Shown here piece after piece: positions 19,255 to 27,601 of a DNA stretch of 64,000 bases (position 1 is its first letter; every line of letters begins with the position of its first letter). Made by a program: the position numbers and the translations under genes. Origin of the DNA: Haladaptatus sp. DYF46 (GTDB lineage: Archaea; Halobacteriota; Halobacteria; Halobacteriales; Haladaptataceae); contig NZ_JAJFAY010000001.1 of the NCBI RefSeq assembly GCF_021083305.1, forward strand, positions 1,736,001 to 1,800,000, read 5' to 3'. The notes beneath the pieces were generated by a model. That model saw nothing but the letters and a program-made list of their open reading frames with translations, was not told where the DNA came from and did not search any database.

Positions 19255-21705
19255 ATGGTGGACTACCAGCGCGTCATCGATTGGCTCGACGTGTGGATCG
19301 CTGACCGGTCGAAAACGGTGATTCTCGTCTTTCTCGTCCTGACGGTCGTTTTCAGCGTCGGACTGACCCGCGTCTCCACCGAATCCGGGACGAGCCAGTT
19401 CACCGAGAACAGCCCCGCACAGGAGGCGTTCGATGCCGTCAACCGCGAGTTCACGCCGCCGTTCGCGGTCGAAAACGGGAGCACACAGCTCATCCAAACC
19501 GGTCGGAACGTGCTCTCGAAGCCGGAACTGGTGGCGATGTTGGAGGCGCAGTATCGGCTCGAACGCCGCGCCGACCTTCGGGTTTCCTCGACGACGAGCG
19601 CGGCGAGAATCGTCGCCGTGACGCTCGACCCGAACGCGACGACGCTCGAAGCCCAACTTCGTGCCGTTCGGCGTGCGCCCGACTCCGACGTCGAAGCGGC
19701 GGTCCGGCGTGCGGCGACGGATCCCGGATTTCGCGCCCTGTTGAGCAAGGATTTCAACCGCCGCTCCGCCTCCGCGTCGGCGACGATAGGCATCGTGGAA
19801 CACGAGATTCCGCGGGGGCTCGAACAGCAAGCAGGCGCTGAAGCGAGCGAAAACGATCCTTTGACACGAATTCAAGTGCGGTCCCAGTCGGTCGTCGGCA
19901 GCGTCGATAGCGACGTCCGCGTGTTCGGAAGCGGCATCATCTCCTCGGAGCTGTCCAGCGTCACCTTCGACTCGCTCATCATCGTCACGCCCGCGGCGGC
20001 GGTACTGATACTCGTCTTCCTGCTCTTCGCCTACCGCGACCCTCTGGACCTCCTGCTCGGCGTCGTCTCGCTGGTGATGACCATCGTCTGGACGCTGGGA
20101 TTCATGGGGTGGTTGGGCATCCCGTTCACGCAACTGCTCGTCGCGGTGCCGCCCCTGCTCCTCGCGGTCGGCATCGACTACGGTATCCACGCCATCAACC
20201 GCTACCGCGAGGAACGCGTCACCGGACTCGAAATCGGACGGTCGATGCGGCGAACGACGGACCAACTCCTCGTCGCCTTCTTCATCGTCACCGGAACGAC
20301 CGTGTTGGGTTTCGCGTCGAACCTGACCAGCAACCTGCAACCGATTCGGGAGTTCGGACTGGTCGCCGCGATAGGAATCTCGGTCACGGCGCTCATCTTC
20401 GGCATATTTCTCCCGGCGGCGAAGGTGGCGACCGACAGGTTCCGATACCGCGTCGGACTGCCCGTGTTTGGCCTTCGACCGCTCGGCGAGGAGGGGTCCG
20501 TTTTGGGCCAGTTCCTACAGGGAAGCGTCACGCTCGCCCGCCGCGGTGCCCCGGTCGTTCTCGCCGTCGCACTCCTCACCACCGCCGTTTCGGGCTACTA
20601 CGCGACCGGCATCGACACGTCGTTTTCGAACGAGGATTTCCTGCCACCGGAGCAGACGCCGGGATATCTGCAATCGCTTCCCGAACCGTTCGCGCCGGGG
20701 ACGTACACCGTCACCGAGACGACGAACTTCCTCGACGAGAAGTTCGCCCGCGTCGAGGGGGATACCGTGACGATATACGTACAGGGGCCGCTTCGCGAGG
20801 ATTACGCGCTCGAATCGATTCAGCACGCCAACCGAAACCCGCCGAAGTCGTTCGCCCAAACGGACAGACGGGCGGAGTCCGAAAGCATCATCACAGTCAT
20901 TCGGAATTACAGCAGTCAGTCACCCGAGTTCCGGCGGTTGGTCGCTCGGAACGACGACGACGGGGACGGCGTTCCCGACGACGACCTCGGAGCGATTTAC
21001 GACCGATTGCTCTCCTCGCCCGCCCGTGGGCAAGCGCTCCAGTACATCACGGAGGACCAGCGGAGCGCACAGGTCGTCTACACGATGAAAAGCGGTGCGT
21101 CGCAGGGGGAAATCACTCGTGACGCACAGCAAGTGGCCGGACGCTACCGCCTCGATGCGACCGCGACCGGCGAAATCGTCGTCTTCCAATCCATCGCTGA
21201 CATTATCTTCGCGTCCGCGTTGCGAAGCCTCGCAACTGCACTCATCGCCACGGCGGTTTTCCTCGCGCTCGTCTATCGCATGCTCGTCGGTCGGGCCGCC
21301 TTCGGCGTCATCAACCTCTTTCCCATCGTCGTCGCCGTCTCGCTCTTGGCGGGTACGATGCGGTTGTTCGGCATTCCGTTCAACGCGCTGACGGCGACGG
21401 TGTTAGCGATCGCTCTCGGACTGGGAACGGACTACTCCGCCCACGTCGTCCACCGGTTCACCGACGAGTTCGAAGACGAGTCGGACGTGTTCGCCGCCCT
21501 CACCCGCACCGTTCGAGGAACCGGTGGAGCGTTGACCGGCAGCATGCTCACGACCGTCGCCGGAACCGGGGTCCTCGTCCTCGCCATCACGCCCGTCCTC
21601 GGCCAGTTCGGACTCGTGACGGCATTGAGCATCTTCTACTCCTACCTCACGGCACTCGTGCTGACGCCATCGGTCATCGTCGTATGGCAGCGCTATTTCA
21701 CGTGA
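19255..21705 (+). CDS. MMPL/RND-superfamily exporter (HAE3-type)
   Basis: An 816-residue transporter with the RND layout: TM1 at about 18-38, a large external loop, TM2-6 at about 238-390, TM7 at about 425-447, a second external loop, and TM8-12 at about 650-810. TM4-like GIDYGIHAINRYREE and TM10-like GLGTDYSAHVVHRFTDE carry the paired D-Y/H motifs seen in MMPL and SSD proteins. These export hydrophobic molecules or lipids by proton antiport; the substrate is not predictable. It forms an operon with the COG1361-like protein 6 nt upstream. Confidence 0.92.
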   Translation: MVDYQRVIDWLDVWIADRSKTVILVFLVLTVVFSVGLTRVSTESGTSQFTENSPAQEAFDAVNREFTPPFAVENGSTQLIQTGRNVLSKPELVAMLEAQYRLERRADLRVSSTTSAARIVAVTLDPNATTLEAQLRAVRRAPDSDVEAAVRRAATDPGFRALLSKDFNRRSASASATIGIVEHEIPRGLEQQAGAEASENDPLTRIQVRSQSVVGSVDSDVRVFGSGIISSELSSVTFDSLIIVTPAAAVLILVFLLFAYRDPLDLLLGVVSLVMTIVWTLGFMGWLGIPFTQLLVAVPPLLLAVGIDYGIHAINRYREERVTGLEIGRSMRRTTDQLLVAFFIVTGTTVLGFASNLTSNLQPIREFGLVAAIGISVTALIFGIFLPAAKVATDRFRYRVGLPVFGLRPLGEEGSVLGQFLQGSVTLARRGAPVVLAVALLTTAVSGYYATGIDTSFSNEDFLPPEQTPGYLQSLPEPFAPGTYTVTETTNFLDEKFARVEGDTVTIYVQGPLREDYALESIQHANRNPPKSFAQTDRRAESESIITVIRNYSSQSPEFRRLVARNDDDGDGVPDDDLGAIYDRLLSSPARGQALQYITEDQRSAQVVYTMKSGASQGEITRDAQQVAGRYRLDATATGEIVVFQSIADIIFASALRSLATALIATAVFLALVYRMLVGRAAFGVINLFPIVVAVSLLAGTMRLFGIPFNALTATVLAIALGLGTDYSAHVVHRFTDEFEDESDVFAALTRTVRGTGGALTGSMLTTVAGTGVLVLAITPVLGQFGLVTALSIFYSYLTALVLTPSVIVVWQRYFT

Positions 21706-21786
21706 AGATTCGGGGAAGCATGGAGTTCACGTGAGGAATCCGGAACCGGGGTACAGTTATGCCGTTTCCCATCCAAATTTCCGGGG

Positions 21787-22224
21787 ATGTACGACGAGAT
21801 ACTCGTTCCCACCGATGGCAGCGCCGAAATCGAGGACGCCATCGCGGAAGCGCTCGACCTCGCGGGGTTCACCGGCGGGCGCGTTCACGCGGTGTCCGTC
21901 GTCGATACGCGTGAGTACAGCACACTCTCCGACGCGAAGTGGCTCAGCATCGAACGCGACAGAGCCGAGGGGGGAGAACACGCGATTTCGACCGTTCGAG
22001 AGCGGGCAAACGAACGAAGGGTTCCGGTGGAAACCGAACTCCTCAGAGGACTGCCCCACGAGGAGATACTGGCGTACGCGGACGACCACGGAATCGACAT
22101 CATCGTGATGGGAACTCACGGTCGAAGCGGATTCCAGCATTTTCTGAACGGGAGCGTCACCGAGAAGGTCATCAGAAACACCGATTTACCCGTACTCGTC
22201 GTTCGAGTGGCGGCGGAATCCTAA
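21787..22224 (+). CDS. Universal stress protein (UspA family)
   Basis: A 145-residue single-domain Usp: N-terminal MYDEILVPTDGSAEIEDA and the ATP-binding signature GTHGRSGFQHFLNGSVTEKV (G-x2-G-x9-G-S) near residues 110-129, so it should bind ATP and dimerise. It faces the crcB genes, overlapping the distal crcB stop by 4 nt. A TATA-like TACAGTTATG lies about 30 nt upstream of the ATG. Confidence 0.95.
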   Translation: MYDEILVPTDGSAEIEDAIAEALDLAGFTGGRVHAVSVVDTREYSTLSDAKWLSIERDRAEGGEHAISTVRERANERRVPVETELLRGLPHEEILAYADDHGIDIIVMGTHGRSGFQHFLNGSVTEKVIRNTDLPVLVVRVAAES

Positions 22225-22583
22225 CCGAGGAGTTGGACCACGCCCCACGCCAGCCCGATGGCGACTCCGGCACCGACGAGGGTGCCGACGGAGTTGACAG
22301 TGGCACGGAGGCGTTCGCCGGTCTCCCACAGTCGAAACGTCTCGAAGGAGAACGACGAGAAGGTCGTAAACGACCCACACGCGCCGGTTCCGAGCAGGAG
22401 CGCGATTTGATTGTCGACGGAGAGGAACGTGATGAGGCCGAGGACGAAACTCCCCACGACGTTCACCGTGAGCGTCCCGATGGGGAACTCCTCGGCGTCG
22501 ATTCGTTCGCCCACGAAATGGCGGCACAGCGCACCGATCGCCCCGCCGGTTCCCACGATATGCGCGGGGTCGAGTGAGGTCAT
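22221..22583 (-). CDS. crcB: Fluoride channel CrcB/Fluc, second subunit
   Basis: A 120-residue protein with four membrane helices. The signature CGSFTTFSSFSFE (about residues 65-77) carries the Phe-box and TM3 break that line the fluoride pore. The start at 22583 gives MTSLDPAHIVG and overlaps the preceding crcB stop by 4 nt. Fluc channels are dual-topology dimers; where two genes lie side by side, they often encode oppositely oriented subunits of a heterodimer. The open frame upstream of 22583 lies inside the other crcB and is not used. Confidence 0.95.
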   Translation of the reverse strand: MTSLDPAHIVGTGGAIGALCRHFVGERIDAEEFPIGTLTVNVVGSFVLGLITFLSVDNQIALLLGTGACGSFTTFSSFSFETFRLWETGERLRATVNSVGTLVGAGVAIGLAWGVVQLLG

Positions 22584-22972
22584 TCGCCGACCCCCCCGTT
22601 GACTCGTCGGGCGAGCGAACGACCGAGGAAGACACCCAAAAGCCCGAGTCCGTAGTTGGCGACGACGTTTCCGGCCATCCAAAGCGGCGACGCCGCCTGC
22701 GTGGTCTGAACGGCGAACGTGCTGTACGTGGTGAACGAGGAAAGAAACCCCGTACCGACGACGAAGTGGGTCTGGTCCGCGAGGTAACCCATGTAGATGG
22801 CCTCGTACAGGATGAACCCGAGCGCGAAACAGCCCGCGACGTTCGCGATGAGCGTTCCCGTCAATCCGGGTTCGGCGAGGCTGACGAAGTACCGAAGATT
22901 GGATCCCGCAAACCCGCCGACGCCTATCAACAACAGGACCTCTATCGTGTGGAGTGGATGCTTGCTTCCCAT
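22580..22972 (-). CDS. crcB: Fluoride channel CrcB/Fluc, first subunit
   Basis: A 130-residue, four-helix protein with the Fluc signatures VGGFAGSNLRYFVS, NVAGCFALGF (TM2 Asn) and LSSFTTYSTFAVQT. It is the first gene of a two-gene fluoride-export unit. The 5' region (22991-23042 on the same strand) folds as a fluoride riboswitch, so expression should rise with fluoride. The TM3 break region differs from its neighbour (Y vs F positions), as expected for heterodimer partners. Confidence 0.95.
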   Translation of the reverse strand: MGSKHPLHTIEVLLLIGVGGFAGSNLRYFVSLAEPGLTGTLIANVAGCFALGFILYEAIYMGYLADQTHFVVGTGFLSSFTTYSTFAVQTTQAASPLWMAGNVVANYGLGLLGVFLGRSLARRVNGGVGE

Positions 22973-22990
22973 ATCTGTGGCTCTCGAAAA

Positions 22991-23042
22991 GGAGTCATCA
23001 GCCGACGTGTTCGGCGGTTGGGGGAGGCGGACTCCATCGCCC
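22991..23042 (-). promoter_or_regulatory. Fluoride riboswitch (crcB RNA motif)
   Basis: Read on the minus strand the element starts GGGCGATGGAGTCCGCC, continues AACCGCCGAACACG and ends TCGGCTGATGACTCC. It has the known crcB-motif parts: GGAGTC pairs with GACTCC (closing stem), GCCGA pairs with TCGGC (hairpin, loop ACACG), 5' GGCG can form the pseudoknot with CGCC, and the conserved GATGG, AACCGCC and GGCTGATG strings are present. It ends 18 nt before the crcB ATG. The regulatory mechanism is not visible; no T-run terminator is present, so translational control or an archaeal mechanism is inferred. Confidence 0.88.
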
Positions 23043-23059
23043 GGTTACTCCGCTACTCC

Positions 23060-24148
23060 TTATCGAACGCACTTAACGGACTCGAAAGGACGCGGCGATT
23101 CGTTCTCTTCTCCTGTCTCACTGGTCAGTGCGCTCGCACTCGGACTGCCGCCGCCGTGTTCGACCCGTCGCGTGCGAATTTGCACGGCGTGAACGCTTTC
23201 GGTCGCGTCATCCACGACGAGCGCCGACCCCGGTTTTTCGGGCATTCGGTCGGTGAACGGCCCGTGCATGTAGGTCGGGCGGGCGCGGGCGAGCGCCTCG
23301 CGGTCGGCCTGTGAGGTCAAACGATGGGCCACGAGGATGTCGGCCTGTGAAACCGCATCCTCCGGAAGCGCGGCCGGGCGTTGGGTCGCGGCGACGAAAC
23401 TGACGCCCGGCCGCCGTCCACGGGTGAGGACGGTTCGAAGCGCCGGAGCGGCGATTCCGTCGAAGAAGGCGTGTGCCTCGTCCACGACCAACCACGGGAG
23501 CGTCGCCACCGAGTCCGTGACCCGAGCGCGGTACAGGTCCTCCACGACCGCTCGAACGACGGCGTTCATCGGCGCAGCGTCGTAGCCCGAACAGTCCAGT
23601 ATCGTCGCCGTCGCCCCGGAGAGACAGTCCGCCGCGGTGAGTCCATCGGGAGAGAACACGCCCCAGGAATCGGCGAGCGCAAGGTGATTCCGGGCCGTCC
23701 GGCGGGTTGCCTGCACCGCGTCCGCGTTTCCGACGTATTCCTTCATCGCGGCGAGTGTGTCCGTCTTCGCGGCCGCCTGCCAGACCAGCGACCCGGCCGA
23801 ACTCTCGTGATCGAGGCCCAGTAACGCACACCACGCTCGCGGCGAGAGTGCGCCCGCGGACACGCGAGGTTCGTCGACGACCGAGAACCCCGGAACGTCC
23901 GCGAACGTACGAAACGCGCCCATCGGGTCGACAACGACGGGGGAAACCCCCGCGGCGGCCGCGAGTTCTTCAACCAGCACGCCGAGGGTGTAGGACTTTC
24001 CGTACCCGCGTTTGCCGACGACCAACGCGGCGTGTGGCCCGTCCAAATCGATTTCGACGGCGGCACCCGCGCTGCCGTCACGTGCCCGGTAGGTTCCGAG
24101 CGCACCCGAGATACCGCCGTCGTCCGCTCGCCCCAGAACGTCCGTCAT
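23060..24148 (-). CDS. HerA/VirB4-like (DUF87) P-loop ATPase
   Basis: A 362-residue ATPase: Walker A VGKRGYGKSYT (about residues 43-53), Walker B WLVVDEAHAFF (about 221-231), sensor-type AATQRP and an arginine-rich region after it. This is the single RecA-like core of the HerA/DUF87 group, which move DNA or protein, but it lacks the usual N-terminal HAS barrel; the first 35 residues (MTDVLGRADDGG...) may form a reduced version. The start at 24148 is preferred over the frame's earlier start because the upstream residues lie in the divergent promoter. No NurA-type partner is adjacent. Function uncertain. Confidence 0.82.
   Translation of the reverse strand: MTDVLGRADDGGISGALGTYRARDGSAGAAVEIDLDGPHAALVVGKRGYGKSYTLGVLVEELAAAAGVSPVVVDPMGAFRTFADVPGFSVVDEPRVSAGALSPRAWCALLGLDHESSAGSLVWQAAAKTDTLAAMKEYVGNADAVQATRRTARNHLALADSWGVFSPDGLTAADCLSGATATILDCSGYDAAPMNAVVRAVVEDLYRARVTDSVATLPWLVVDEAHAFFDGIAAPALRTVLTRGRRPGVSFVAATQRPAALPEDAVSQADILVAHRLTSQADREALARARPTYMHGPFTDRMPEKPGSALVVDDATESVHAVQIRTRRVEHGGGSPSASALTSETGEENESPRPFESVKCVR
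23071..23078 (-). promoter_or_regulatory. Candidate promoter for the riboswitch-crcB transcript
   Basis: The minus strand reads CCGTTAAGTG, a TATA-like box inside the last codons of the HerA-like gene. Initiation about 25 nt downstream would place the RNA start near 23048, just before the aptamer's first G at 23042, a good fit. Confidence 0.5.
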
Positions 24149-24174
24149 GTCCGGTGCTGGTCCCGGCTTCCATG

Positions 24175-24198
24175 ATAAACCCTCGGACGAAGGTTTAT
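24175..24198. promoter_or_regulatory. Symmetric divergent promoter
   Basis: ATAAACC at 24175-24181 and GGTTTAT at 24192-24198 are perfect inverted copies separated by 10 nt. Each is a TATA-like box for one of the divergent genes: the HerA-like ATPase starts 27 nt to the left and the next gene 27 nt to the right. The arrangement predicts two leaderless messages driven from one symmetrical site, possibly under joint control. Confidence 0.6.
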
Positions 24199-24224
24199 GT
24201 CCGAAACCGGAACCACTCCGGGGC

Positions 24225-24710
24225 ATGTCAATCCGTCAGCGGTTCGAGGAGGTACGAACTCACCGCACGGTCCAGTTGTTTCGGTCGGACGACCGCGCCA
24301 TCGAGGGGCTTCCGATTCGACTCGTCATCGCGCTCGTCGTGGGCGTCGCCAGCCTGAGCGTCATGATGAACATGTTGTCGGGCCTCAACGGGTTGGCGGT
24401 GAGCGAACTGGACGCGAAACCGGCCCCCGAAGTGGTGCAACCGGGCCACCGATCCGTCGACATATCGGTCATCGATTCGGACGGGAAACCGGTCGCAGGG
24501 GCGACCGTCGTCGTGAAAGGCGATTCCGCCACGCTGGAGCATATTCGGACGGCGACGACCGGGAAGAACGGGGAAGCCACGCTCTCGATACGGCCCGGGC
24601 TGGGACCGAATCAGGAGGAAGGAACGCTCGAAGTGGACATCAAGCCACCCGCCGGAAGCGAGTTCGCCGACAAGCGAGAGAACACGCGGATTTTGGTGGT
24701 ATCCGAGTAG
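24225..24710 (+). CDS. Single-pass membrane protein with an Ig-like (carboxypeptidase-regulatory-like) domain
   Basis: A 161-residue protein. A basic N-terminus (MSIRQRFEEVRTHRTV) precedes one hydrophobic segment at about residues 33-53 (RLVIALVVGVASLSVMMNML), which resembles a type IV pilin-like N-helix. A beta-sandwich follows at about 70-155 with the motif DSDGKPVAGATVVVKG, the common start of carboxypeptidase-regulatory folds. The C-terminal domain should be outside the cell. The ATG at 24225 fits the leaderless promoter; the frame starting at 24147 would run through it. Function unknown. Confidence 0.78.
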   Translation: MSIRQRFEEVRTHRTVQLFRSDDRAIEGLPIRLVIALVVGVASLSVMMNMLSGLNGLAVSELDAKPAPEVVQPGHRSVDISVIDSDGKPVAGATVVVKGDSATLEHIRTATTGKNGEATLSIRPGLGPNQEEGTLEVDIKPPAGSEFADKRENTRILVVSE

Positions 24711-24843
24711 GAAACGAAGGCAAACCCGGTTTCCCACCGGCATTTCGATGAGGAATGGCGTCGTTACTCGTGAGTGCTGTTCAATGGTACCCACCCAATT
24801 CAAATAGGAACAGCTATCAACCCCCTCTACCACCGTCACAGCA

Positions 24844-24966
24844 ATGGCAATGGCACGTTGCCGCCACTGCGGTGTGCAAATGATAGGGTCGTCTTACCCC
24901 GAGACGATGAAATGGTACCACGACCACCTTCGGGAAACACATCCGAAAGCGTGGGTTCGCGCATAA
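24844..24966 (+). CDS. C2H2-like zinc microprotein (40 aa)
   Basis: A 40-residue frame starting MAMARCRHCG: Cys pair C-x2-C at residues 6-9, then YHDHLRETH, giving a C-x2-C...H-x5-H zinc-finger layout in a protein of suitable size. The tail is basic/aromatic (HPKAWVRA). It lies in the 396-bp gap between two membrane-protein genes. The frame can start at either of two ATGs two codons apart. Haloarchaeal single-finger proteins ending in HLRETH-like helices are known to me, but this was not searched. Function unknown. Confidence 0.6.
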   Translation: MAMARCRHCGVQMIGSSYPETMKWYHDHLRETHPKAWVRA

Positions 24967-25106
24967 TCACGGCGAAAACGCTTGCGTATTCGGACGAATT
25001 TCTCGTCCGAGCGAGGCGGAGGACAGCACTGTAAACGCGGTCACGAAAAGGGGCGTTTGCTCCACGCGGCCTTCTCCCTTTAGGGAGTGTTGCGCGTAGT
25101 AGACGT

Positions 25107-26357
25107 ATGTCCCGGGAAACAACCGAGGAGGGAATCGAACGGGGGAAGCGAAACGCGCTCGCCGCGTGGATACTCATCGGTTCGATCGGTATCGCCGTCC
25201 TCGTGAGCGTTCTCGACGGGGACTTCCTCTGGTCGGGGTTCGGACTCGTCGCGCTCGCGGTTGCGCTGATACCCGTCGGAACGTATCGCCGGGCAACGGC
25301 GATGGTTCCGTGGGAATCCCTTCTCCTCGTCGCAATTCCCATCCTGAGCGTTCCGTTCGGGCCGGTTTTGCCCCGGTCCGTCGCCGTGTTTCTGTCCGTC
25401 GCGGCGCTCGCGCTCGTGGTCTCGGTGGAGATGGACGCCTTCAGCACGGTCGAACTCTCCCCGTCGTTCGCAGTTCTATTCGTCGTCGTCACGACGATGG
25501 CAATCGCCGGTGCGTGGGCGGTCATCCAATGGGTCGTCGACGTAACGACGGGAATGCAGAACTTACAGAACCTTCGTGCCGTGATGTGGTCGCTGTTCGC
25601 GGCCACCGGAGTAGGAATCGGGGCAGGAATCCTGTTCGCGGCGTACTTCCAACGAATCGACCCGCGGCGGTTCGGCTTTCGGGACGGAGGTAAGCGACGC
25701 GAATCGGAGGAGATGACGGCCGTGAAGTCGTCCGAAGGGTGGCTCTCGGATCGACAGCAACGGCGTCTGGTGCGAGCGCTTCAGGTGGTTCTCGTCGGCG
25801 TGCTTGCGTTCGGCGTGTACCGAGCGAACATCGGCATCATCGTCAACACGGCGGTCGCGCTCGCGCTGATGGAGTTACCGGCGGTACTCGAACGGGATTA
25901 TCGTCTCCCCATCGACGCGGGCCTGACGCTCTGGATAGTCGTCCCGGTCTTTCTGCACGCTATCGGAACCGTCGGGCTATACCACTCGATCGGACTGTGG
26001 GATCAACTGACCCACACCCTCTCGTCGTCGCTCGTCGCCGCCGCGGGATACACGACGGTTCGAGCGCTCGACATCCACGCGGACTCCGTCTACCTCCCAA
26101 AGACGTTCATGGTGCTGTTCATCCTGCTGTTCACGCTCGCGTTCGGCGTCCTCTGGGAACTGTTGGAGTTCGGACTCGATGGACTCGCGACGACGCTGGG
26201 AACGGCGAGCGTCCTGTCGCAGTACTCGCTCGAAAACACGATGCTCGATTTGGTCTTCGACAGCGTCGGCGGAATCATCGTCGCTATCTGGGGAGCAGCA
26301 CACCTGTCCAACGTCTCCGATGCAGTTGCCGCGCGGTTTGACACTGGGACGGAGTGA
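25107..26357 (+). CDS. Polytopic membrane protein with a C-terminal DUF2238/YjdF-like region
   Basis: A 416-residue protein with about 11-12 membrane helices: a first block at residues 18-190, a charged cytoplasmic loop (about 192-215, GGKRRESEEMTAVKS), and a second block at about 220-400. The second block holds GLWDQLTHTLSSSLVAAAGY and LWELLEFGLDG, the histidine/acidic motifs of DUF2238 (YjdF-like) proteins. Function unknown. It is preceded by a TTTAGGGAG-type AT patch and stands alone. Confidence 0.75.
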   Translation: MSRETTEEGIERGKRNALAAWILIGSIGIAVLVSVLDGDFLWSGFGLVALAVALIPVGTYRRATAMVPWESLLLVAIPILSVPFGPVLPRSVAVFLSVAALALVVSVEMDAFSTVELSPSFAVLFVVVTTMAIAGAWAVIQWVVDVTTGMQNLQNLRAVMWSLFAATGVGIGAGILFAAYFQRIDPRRFGFRDGGKRRESEEMTAVKSSEGWLSDRQQRRLVRALQVVLVGVLAFGVYRANIGIIVNTAVALALMELPAVLERDYRLPIDAGLTLWIVVPVFLHAIGTVGLYHSIGLWDQLTHTLSSSLVAAAGYTTVRALDIHADSVYLPKTFMVLFILLFTLAFGVLWELLEFGLDGLATTLGTASVLSQYSLENTMLDLVFDSVGGIIVAIWGAAHLSNVSDAVAARFDTGTE

Positions 26358-26495
26358 CGGCTATTCGACTCGGCACCGAACGGAACGCGTTACCGGTCGA
26401 ACCGGCGTCGAATGAGAGAGTCGCTTCGGTTTGTGCGATAGGTCGCTCGAAAACGGGGAGAACTCCTACGTTGTTGGCTCCACTCTTTTCCGTGC

Positions 26496-27512
26496 ATGAA
26501 TCGACCCGAAAACCCGTCTCCGACGGCGAGAGGTTCGGCCGTCGGGTGGTTTCTGTTGGATGCCAACCGGATGGTCATCGTGAGCGTGCTGACTGTCAGT
26601 TGCTTCGTGCTGCTGTTGAGTCTCGGCGCGCTCGGTCTCCCCTTCGCAGAGATGTTTCGCCGCGGGGACACGATAGAAACGCTATTTCAAACCCTCCTCG
26701 GCGTGCTTATCACCGGAATGACGCTCGTCGTCTCGATAAATCAACTCGTCCTCTCCCAGGAGTTCGGATCGCTCGGTCGGCAAAACGAACGAATGCAGAA
26801 GTCGATGGATTTCCGCGAAGAGTCCGAAGAGGAGTTTCGATGGGTCGGTCCGCCGGAACCGGATCGGTTCCTCGAAACGCTGATCAATACGAGCGTCGAT
26901 CGGGCGCTCGCGGTTCAGGACTCCGTCGAGGGAAACCCCGATAGAACGCTTCGAAAGCGGGTCGGCCAAATGGTCGAACGGATCACCGAGAGCGCCGATG
27001 GTGTCGACGACCGGTTGGAAGATGCACAGTTCGGCGAGTTCACGATAATGCGTGCCGCCCTCGATTACAACTACTCGTGGAAGATATACATGATTCGTCG
27101 GGTGTTTCGGGAACACCGGGAGAGTTTGAACGAGGAGCAAAAGGAGGCGTTCGCCGACGTCGTCGATATCCTCGAACTGTTCGGTCCGGCGGAGGAGTTC
27201 TTCAAGGCCCACTACCTCCAGTGGGAACTGGTGAACCTCTCGCGTCGAATCCTCTTCGCCGGAATCCCGGCGCTGATCGTGCTGGTCGCCGGCGCACTCT
27301 ATCTGAAACCGGCAACCGTCTCCGGTTCGCTTCTCACCGTTCCTCTGCTCATCTGGCTGGTCACCCTCGTCGTCACGTTCGCGTTGATCCCGTTCTTCGT
27401 CTTCACCGCCTACGTCCTCCGAACGGCCTCGATAGCGAAAGAAACTGGAGCGATCGGTCCGTTCGTGCTACACGAGTCGGAGCGCGACCCGCTCATCAGT
27501 TGGGACGACTGA
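26496..27512 (+). CDS. Haloarchaeal membrane protein of unknown function
   Basis: A 338-residue protein: two membrane helices near residues 28-48 and 66-88, a long charged cytoplasmic helical region (about 90-240, with EEQKEAFADVVDILELFG), and two helices at about 252-272 and 282-305. The two-plus-two helix arrangement with a large internal domain resembles bestrophin-like or DUF4239-like channels, but no signature is clear. It stands alone between DUF2238-like and methyltransferase genes. Confidence 0.7.
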   Translation: MNRPENPSPTARGSAVGWFLLDANRMVIVSVLTVSCFVLLLSLGALGLPFAEMFRRGDTIETLFQTLLGVLITGMTLVVSINQLVLSQEFGSLGRQNERMQKSMDFREESEEEFRWVGPPEPDRFLETLINTSVDRALAVQDSVEGNPDRTLRKRVGQMVERITESADGVDDRLEDAQFGEFTIMRAALDYNYSWKIYMIRRVFREHRESLNEEQKEAFADVVDILELFGPAEEFFKAHYLQWELVNLSRRILFAGIPALIVLVAGALYLKPATVSGSLLTVPLLIWLVTLVVTFALIPFFVFTAYVLRTASIAKETGAIGPFVLHESERDPLISWDD

Positions 27513-27601
27513 CACTCCCGACGACACCCGTCCACGGCCGCCTCCCTACTCCGCGCCGACGGCCTAGAAACCTATGGGAGTTCCGTCCGTCGATTCTCGT
27601 G

